Positions 6,565-10,787 of a DNA stretch of 10,787 nt are shown in pieces. A program made the position numbers and the translations under genes. Source of the stretch: Allobrachymonas sp. (GTDB lineage Bacteria; Pseudomonadota; Gammaproteobacteria; Burkholderiales; Burkholderiaceae_C); contig JAGPIR010000024.1 of the NCBI GenBank assembly GCA_018054915.1, positions 1-10,787 on the forward strand, in the 5' to 3' direction. The notes beneath the pieces were generated by a model. The model made no database searches. It was not told the DNA's origin and saw nothing but the letters and a program-made list of their open reading frames with translations. Position 1 is the first letter of the stretch, and every line of letters begins with the position of its first letter.

Positions 6565-6669
6565 GCATATATCGCATGTCGCCATTATCGATTCCAGTTG
6601 ATTGAATGGTGACGCCATACCGGCCAGACTAAATCTCGATAATTTACTTTTGTTTTCATTTTTCTATCC

Positions 6670-7263
6670 ATGCCATTCTTTGTCATTGAAGATCATCCGC
6701 TGTATCGGGAGTCGCTGGCTACCTTGTTGCGTCGCATCAGGCTTGGCGAGACGGTGGTTGAACTTGATCGCGTCGGTGGTCTGCCCGCGGCTGTTAAAAA
6801 GCATGGTGCCCCTGAAGTCATTTGTCTGGATCTGACGCTCAGTGATAGTCTCGGAATGTCGGGGGTACGCGAAGTCAAACACCATTACCCCAACAGCTTG
6901 CTGATCGTCGTTTCCGAACAAAGCTCCGACGAGGCTGAAAACCAGTGCCTTGAAGCGGGTGCAGATGCCTATGTATCGAAACTTTCGGAAACCAAGGACC
7001 TATTTCTGTCGCTGCGCACCTTGTTGCTGCCAGATAGTACGCTGGATGAGGATGATTTTTCGGCTAACCGTCTTTCCAAGCGCCAGGTGCAGTTGCTGGC
7101 TGCGCTTGATCAGGGGCTTAGCAATCGGGAGATTGCGGAGCATTTGGGCATTAGCGAACACACCGTCAAGGTGCATTTGTGGCGCCTGTTCCGTCGTCTC
7201 GGCGTCAAGAGCCGCACCCAGGCAATCCATACTGCTCGGACCAATGGCCTGATCCAGGGCTGA
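6670..7263 (+). CDS. NarL/FixJ-type two-component response regulator (orphan)
   Basis: A cytoplasmic DNA-binding response regulator of 197 residues. The receiver domain spans about 1-120, with acidic pair Glu7-Asp8, probable phospho-acceptor Asp54 (VICLDLTLSD), Ser82 in the switch position and invariant Lys104 (YVSKLSE). A short linker leads to a LuxR-type helix-turn-helix at about 133-195: LSKRQVQLLAALDQGLSNRE (135-154), then IAEHLGISEHTVKVHLWRLF (155-174) and LGVKSRTQAI (177-186). All key receiver residues are present, so it should be phosphorylatable. No histidine kinase lies in the window, hence orphan as far as visible; the partner and target genes are unknown. The ATG at 6670 fits the family N-terminus but has no Shine-Dalgarno, being preceded by a pyrimidine-rich stretch. 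Its upstream region is AT-rich and repeat-bearing, which hints at tight control or foreign origin. Transcription ends at the hairpin at 7280-7306. Confidence 0.93.
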   Translation: MPFFVIEDHPLYRESLATLLRRIRLGETVVELDRVGGLPAAVKKHGAPEVICLDLTLSDSLGMSGVREVKHHYPNSLLIVVSEQSSDEAENQCLEAGADAYVSKLSETKDLFLSLRTLLLPDSTLDEDDFSANRLSKRQVQLLAALDQGLSNREIAEHLGISEHTVKVHLWRLFRRLGVKSRTQAIHTARTNGLIQG

Positions 7264-7279
7264 GTGTTTCTCAATCCCG

Positions 7280-7306
7280 AAAAAGCCGCTTGATAGCGGC
7301 TTTTTT
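7280..7306. terminator. Bidirectional intrinsic terminator between the response regulator and rluC
   Basis: A perfect 11-base stem, AAAAAGCCGCT (7280-7290) and AGCGGCTTTTT (7295-7305), encloses a four-base TGAT loop. It gives a T-run on the plus strand and an equivalent T-run on the minus strand. It lies 16 bases after the response regulator stop and directly abuts the rluC stop codon, so it can serve both convergent genes. Confidence 0.93.
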
Positions 7307-8352
7307 CATGTCTGCGCATTGTCTATTGCACCGCGTGTGCATTGCAGCAGCCATTCCTGTAAGGTCTGCGGGAGTTCTGCCTGCAGTTGCACGTCCTGTT
7401 GATGGGCTGGATGGATGAATCGCAGCTGCCAGGCATGCAGGAACATGCGCGGCAACCCGGTTTTTTGCACGGCCTTGTTGAGGGCAAAGTTGCCGTATTT
7501 GTCGTCACCAACGATCGGACGCTCCTGACTGGCCAGGTGGACGCGAATCTGGTGGGTGCGCCCCGTCTTGATGGTGACTTCCAGCAGCGTCATGGAGCCT
7601 AGCGGGTGTTGCAGGCGCTGGGCGACGCGTACCAGCGTAATGGCGGGCATGCCGTCTGGATCGTTTTTCGCAACCGGTCTTACGCGCCGCTCTCCTTCGC
7701 CGCTCCCTGATTGAACCAGGTACTTGTGCAGGGGCAGGTCGATGACTTTCTTGTGCGCCGGCCAGTCGCCCCATACGAGCGCTAGATAGGTTTTCCCGGT
7801 GGAACGATCACGAAACTGGTCCTGCAAGGCCCTGAGTGCGCTGCGTTTTTTGGCCACCAGCAAAATGCCGCTGGTTTCACGGTCCAAGCGGTGCGCCAAC
7901 TCCAGATAGCGAGCGTTTGGGCGTGCGCGACGCAGCTGTTCGATGACGCCAAAACTTACGCCGCTACCGCCATGCACCGCTGTGCCGGCCGGTTTGTCGA
8001 TCGCGATCAGGTAATCGTCTTCCAGCAGGATGGGAAAAGCGCGAGCAGGAGCGAAGTTGCCAGCCAATTCCGGTGCCGAAGTTGATTTGTCTGCCGCGTG
8101 CCTTACGGGGGGGATGCGTACCGTGTCACCAGCCGCAATCCGGCTGTCCGCAGTTGCGCGCGCTTTGTTCAGGCGTACTTCGCCGCTGCGGATGATGCGG
8201 TATACATGGGTTTTAGGCACACCTTTGAGGTGGCGTTGCAAGTAGTTGTCAAGGCGTTGACCTGCGCTTTCTGCGTCGACCGTCAGATATTTGACGGCAG
8301 GTGTGACCCGTTGCTGAGAATGGTGGGCATTCGCCCCTATAATGTTTTTCAC
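7306..8352 (-). CDS. rluC: 23S rRNA pseudouridine synthase RluC
   Basis: RluC converts uridines 955, 2504 and 2580 (E. coli numbering) of 23S rRNA to pseudouridine. The 348 residues start with an S4 RNA-binding domain (about 29-82; GQRLDNYL at 31-38, KGVPKTHVYRIIRSGEVRLN at 43-62). The RluA-family catalytic domain (about 105-320) carries motif HRLDRETSG at 154-162, with catalytic Asp157. GRTHQIRVHL (264-273) and VGDDKYG (281-287) are also present. The KGVPKTHVYR wording and the adjacency to rne point to RluC rather than RluD or RluB. The start is GTG at 8352: an in-frame TGA lies a short way upstream with no ATG between, and the 25 or so residues before the S4 domain are acceptable. No clear Shine-Dalgarno precedes it, so initiation may be weak. 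The TGA stop touches the terminator at 7280-7306. Confidence 0.92.
   Translation of the reverse strand: MKNIIGANAHHSQQRVTPAVKYLTVDAESAGQRLDNYLQRHLKGVPKTHVYRIIRSGEVRLNKARATADSRIAAGDTVRIPPVRHAADKSTSAPELAGNFAPARAFPILLEDDYLIAIDKPAGTAVHGGSGVSFGVIEQLRRARPNARYLELAHRLDRETSGILLVAKKRSALRALQDQFRDRSTGKTYLALVWGDWPAHKKVIDLPLHKYLVQSGSGEGERRVRPVAKNDPDGMPAITLVRVAQRLQHPLGSMTLLEVTIKTGRTHQIRVHLASQERPIVGDDKYGNFALNKAVQKTGLPRMFLHAWQLRFIHPAHQQDVQLQAELPQTLQEWLLQCTRGAIDNAQT
8314..8343 (+). promoter_or_regulatory. Candidate rightward promoter with perfect -10 box, possibly for rne
   Basis: TATAAT at 8338-8343 is an exact -10 consensus on the plus strand. CTGAGA (8314-8319), 18 bases upstream, matches TTGACA at four of six positions. 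Just before the -10 is the dyad GGGC-ATTC-GCCC (8325-8336). A transcript from here would start near 8350 and reach the rne start codon after a leader of about 630 bases. The boxes lie inside the first codons of rluC, so the two divergent transcripts would overlap. This is a consensus match only. Confidence 0.4.
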
Positions 8353-8980
8353 TGTAAGACCAGATGCTGCGGCTGCCGGATATCAATAAGTTTAAGGCAG
8401 AAGCTGCAACCAATTGACGGTCATACGGGATGAGTCGATGCCTGGGGTCAGTGGCGTTGTGGGGTAGATCCTGATTTGCCCGCTTTGTGACTGACTGACG
8501 GATGGTTGACGCCAAGAAACACCGAAATGGAATATTCCCCGGCGGACAGGCAATATGTATGCGGCTAGCCGGGCAGATGGATGCAATACCCGGCATGTTG
8601 CTATTGCTGCTGACCCTATGGACGAGATGGACCGGCCTGTTGCCATTTGCGCAACCGGCTGCAATGTCTTGCAAAAATGACTGTCCCTTGCGGCAGGTCA
8701 GGCAGTATCATCGTGTCAGCCCATGCTGTACGGGTGCATGGGATGGGAGGAGATTGGCTCCCCCGTGGCACAGGTTACATACAGGTAGCCTGTTGCTGGT
8801 CTTCTGCCTTGCATTCTGTCTTGTGCCTTCCCCGCATCTTGCGTCGCTTCAGGCGCGATAAGCGGCATTTCTGGCAAATTTCCTCCCGGTTGCGGCGTCT
8901 TTCGGCATTTTTGCAGCCTTGCCTACAGGGCAGGGCTGCGCGTGGATGTTGGGCGAAACGCCCGGGAAGGAATGTGCATC
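8353..8980. other. Divergent rluC-rne intergenic region / presumed rne leader
   Basis: These 628 bases have no convincing gene. Short frames at 8502-8861 and 8647-9000 (plus) and 8249-8674 (minus) lack recognisable domains and ribosome-binding sites. The region contains several inverted repeats: GCCGGG/CCCGGC (8568-8573 and 8589-8594), CCCATGC/GCATGGG (8720-8726 and 8736-8742), ACAGG/CCTGT (8781-8785 and 8789-8793), an 11-pair stem at 8913-8939 and a small hairpin at 8951-8963. A 10-base palindrome GGAATATTCC lies at 8529-8538. In E. coli a long structured rne leader mediates autoregulation by RNase E; by position this could be the counterpart. Confidence 0.55.
8913..8963 (+). promoter_or_regulatory. 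Tandem stem-loops just upstream of the rne ribosome-binding site
   Basis: The first stem pairs GCAGCCTTGCC (8913-8923) with GGCAGGGCTGC (8929-8939), 11 pairs including one G-U, loop TACAG. The second pairs GGGCG (8951-8955) with CGCCC (8959-8963), loop AAA. The AAGGA ribosome-binding site (8967-8971) begins four bases later, nine bases before the ATG. Pairing is seen directly; a role in autoregulation of rne is inferred from E. coli. Confidence 0.5.
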
Positions 8981-10787
8981 ATGAAACGGATGCTGATTAA
9001 TGGCACACAGACCGAAGAGCGCCGGCTGGCGATTGTCGATGGTCAGAAGCTGCTCGATTACGAAATTGAAATTGAAGGCCGGGAACAGCGCAAGGGCAAT
9101 GTTTACAAGGCTGTGGTGACGCGCGTTGAACCGTCATTGGAAGCCTGTTTTGTCGATTACGGTGAAGAACGGCATGGGTTTCTGCCGTTCAAGGAAATTT
9201 CCCGTCAGTACTTTGCCGAAGGTGTTTCGGCCAGCCAGGCGCGCATCAGCGACGCGATTCGTGAAGGCCAGGAACTGCTGGTACAGGTGGAAAAAGAAGA
9301 GCGCGGCAACAAGGGCGCGGCGCTGACCACTTTCATCAGTCTGGCGGGCCGCTATGTGGTGCTGATGCCCAACAACCCCCGCGGTGGCGGCGTGAGCCGC
9401 CGCATCGAAGGAGATGAACGCGCCGAGCTCAAGGAGGCAATGGACCAGCTCCAATATCCGAAGGGCATGAGCATCATTGCGCGCACGGCCGGCATTGGCC
9501 GCAACGCGCCGGAGTTGCAGTGGGATCTTAACTACCTGCTCAAATTGTGGGAGGCCATTGACGGCGCAGCCAAGGCTGGAAAAGGCGCTTTTTTGATTTA
9601 CCAGGAAAGCAACCTGGTGGTGCGAGCCTTGCGTGATTATTTCAGCCCGGAAATCGGCGACATCCTGATCGATGCCGACGATATTTACGAGCAGGCGCAT
9701 CAGTTCATGAACCATGTGATGCCGGAACACGCGGCCAAGGTCAAGCGTTATCGCGACGACACACCGCTGTTCTCGCGCTTCCAGATCGAACACCAAATCG
9801 AGAGCGCCTACGCGCGTATCGTCACGCTGCCCAGCGGTGGCGCCATCGTGATCGACCACACGGAAGCGCTGGTGTCGATCGACGTGAACTCCGCGCGCGC
9901 CATCCGGGGAGGCGACATCGAGGAAACCGCTACCCGCACCAATCTGGAAGCGGCGGATGAAGTGGCGCGACAGATGCGTTTGCGCGATCTGGGTGGCCTG
10001 ATCGTGATCGACTTCATCGACATGGACGAGCAGAAAAACCGGCGTGAAGTGGAAAATCGCTTGCGCGATGCCTTGCGTCTGGACCGCGCCCGTGTGCAGT
10101 TCGGCTCCATCAGCAAATTCGGCCTGCTGGAAATGAGCCGCCAACGGTTGCGCCCGGCGCTTTCCGAGGGTGCGTCCATTCCCTGTCCACGTTGCGGTGG
10201 ATCGGGCCATGTGCGCGATATCGAGTCGAGTGCGCTGCAGATTCTGCGCATCATCCAGGAAGAGGCCATGAAGGACAACACCGCCGCCGTGCATGCGCAA
10301 GTGCCGGTCGAGGTGGCTTCCTTCCTGCTCAACGAAAAACGTCCAGAAATTGCCAAGATCGAGTTGCGCCAGCGGGTGCGTGTCACCCTGATTCCCAACC
10401 GCTCGCTGGAAACGCCCAATTACCGGCTCGAGCGCCTCAAGTATGACGATCCGCGCCTGGACAATCTGACCGCCAGCTACCAGATGGTGGCAGAGCCTGA
10501 GGACGAGGCTGTGGTCACGCATCGCCGGCAGGAGCCCACCAACCGCCAGACGCCGGTGATCAAGGGCATCTTGCCGGAAAGGCCTCCTGTGGTGGAGCCT
10601 GTGCCGGCTCCGGTACAGCAGGCTGTTACAGCAGCACCGGAAAGTTTCATGGACATGATCCGGCGCTGGCTGGGTTTTGCTCCCACTGTGGCAGCGCCCG
10701 CGTCGGCCACCTCTGAACCCCCCGCATCAGAAAGGGCTGTCCGGGGCGGAGCATCACGCCAGACGCAAGGCAGGGGCGGACGAGGCC
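8981..10787 (+). CDS. rne: Ribonuclease E, C-terminus cut by window edge
   Basis: RNase E is the membrane-associated endonuclease that initiates mRNA decay, processes 9S rRNA and tRNAs, and scaffolds the degradosome. The frame is open for 602 codons to the right edge. The N-terminus MKRMLINGTQ is characteristic. The S1 RNA-binding domain covers about 36-120 (GNVYKAVVTRVEPSLEACFV at 39-58, DYGEERHGFL at 59-68), with the 5' sensor and RNase H-like parts around it. The DNase I-like catalytic subdomain carries VSIDVNS (298-304, Asp301) and IVIDFIDM (341-348, Asp344), matching E. coli Asp303 and Asp346. The zinc-link CPRCGGSG (402-409, Cys402 and Cys405) joins protomers. After residue 505 the sequence becomes a low-complexity Pro/Ala/Glu/Arg region, as in RNase E but not the shorter RNase G. 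SFMDMIRRWLGF (555-566) could be an amphipathic membrane anchor. The ATG at 8981 has AAGGA nine bases upstream. The rest of the disordered C-terminus lies outside the window. Confidence 0.97.
   Translation, partial: MKRMLINGTQTEERRLAIVDGQKLLDYEIEIEGREQRKGNVYKAVVTRVEPSLEACFVDYGEERHGFLPFKEISRQYFAEGVSASQARISDAIREGQELLVQVEKEERGNKGAALTTFISLAGRYVVLMPNNPRGGGVSRRIEGDERAELKEAMDQLQYPKGMSIIARTAGIGRNAPELQWDLNYLLKLWEAIDGAAKAGKGAFLIYQESNLVVRALRDYFSPEIGDILIDADDIYEQAHQFMNHVMPEHAAKVKRYRDDTPLFSRFQIEHQIESAYARIVTLPSGGAIVIDHTEALVSIDVNSARAIRGGDIEETATRTNLEAADEVARQMRLRDLGGLIVIDFIDMDEQKNRREVENRLRDALRLDRARVQFGSISKFGLLEMSRQRLRPALSEGASIPCPRCGGSGHVRDIESSALQILRIIQEEAMKDNTAAVHAQVPVEVASFLLNEKRPEIAKIELRQRVRVTLIPNRSLETPNYRLERLKYDDPRLDNLTASYQMVAEPEDEAVVTHRRQEPTNRQTPVIKGILPERPPVVEPVPAPVQQAVTAAPESFMDMIRRWLGFAPTVAAPASATSEPPASERAVRGGASRQTQGRGGRG

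Larger units (their letters stand above)
6396..6669. other. AT-rich intergenic region upstream of the response regulator
   Basis: These 274 bases are strikingly AT-rich compared with the GC-rich neighbouring genes, especially 6396-6520. They hold an inverted repeat at 6421-6437, a 13-base direct repeat (6420-6432 and 6501-6513), a compound stem-loop at 6532-6564 and possible promoter boxes near 6482-6509 and 6638. I see no coding sequence. No conventional terminator follows the M50 gene; the AT-rich inverted repeat has no GC stem. Confidence 0.7.

Noticed and set aside
8506..8536. TTGACG ... AATATT as an rne promoter
   Set aside because: Spacing is 19 bases and the -10 match is poor; the boxes at 8314-8343 are better, though also unproven.
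8502..9000. Small plus-strand frames upstream of rne (119 and 117 codons)
   Set aside because: No ribosome-binding site or domain, Cys/Arg-rich translation, and the second overlaps the rne start. The region is better explained as a leader.
9134..10522. 462-codon open frame on the minus strand opposite rne
   Set aside because: Long, but it lies wholly within rne. Its His/Gln/Val-rich composition reflects the antisense of rne codons; there is no ribosome-binding site or known motif.
1..10787. CRISPR array, tRNA/rRNA genes, insertion sequence, toxin-antitoxin or defence island
   Set aside because: I found no regularly spaced repeats, no tRNA-like cloverleaf, no transposase motif with terminal repeats and no paired small toxin-antitoxin genes. 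The window is mostly core chromosome.

Overview
The window looks like a chromosomal segment of a betaproteobacterium, most likely order Burkholderiales. I infer this from the lptD-surA-rsmA block next to an AmgK-type sugar kinase, and from the rluC/rne divergent pair with proteobacterial-type proteins. I cannot fix the family or genus from the sequence alone. Both edges cut genes: rsmA runs off the left end and rne off the right end.

Layout. Positions 1-4189 (minus strand) form a tight outer-membrane and ribosome-maturation operon read leftwards: lptD (LPS translocon barrel), surA (periplasmic chaperone for outer-membrane proteins such as LptD), then rsmA (16S rRNA dimethyltransferase, partial). 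The surA stop and rsmA start overlap in a TTGA, and pdxA, which often lies between these two genes, is absent. Divergently, amgK (4501-5583, plus) encodes a kinase of the cell-wall recycling type and is interrupted by a perfect run of ten G. A site-2 protease family membrane protein (5721-6395, plus) follows where murU is often found. After an AT-rich gap with repeats lies an orphan NarL/FixJ-type response regulator (6670-7263, plus). A perfect two-way hairpin terminator separates it from convergent rluC (7306-8352, minus). A 628-base divergent region, probably containing a long structured rne leader, leads into rne (8981 to the end, plus).

Together the window covers envelope assembly (LptD and SurA), peptidoglycan recycling (AmgK), membrane proteolysis (M50) and rRNA/mRNA maturation (RsmA, RluC, RNase E). 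Most of it is ordinary core genome. The features that deserve a second look are: the G10 tract in amgK, where a one-base change in either direction would remove the metal-binding motif; a SurA with only one parvulin domain; an LptD without the N-terminal cysteine; the missing pdxA and murU neighbours; the AT-rich, repeat-bearing leader of the orphan regulator; and the hairpin-rich region upstream of rne.
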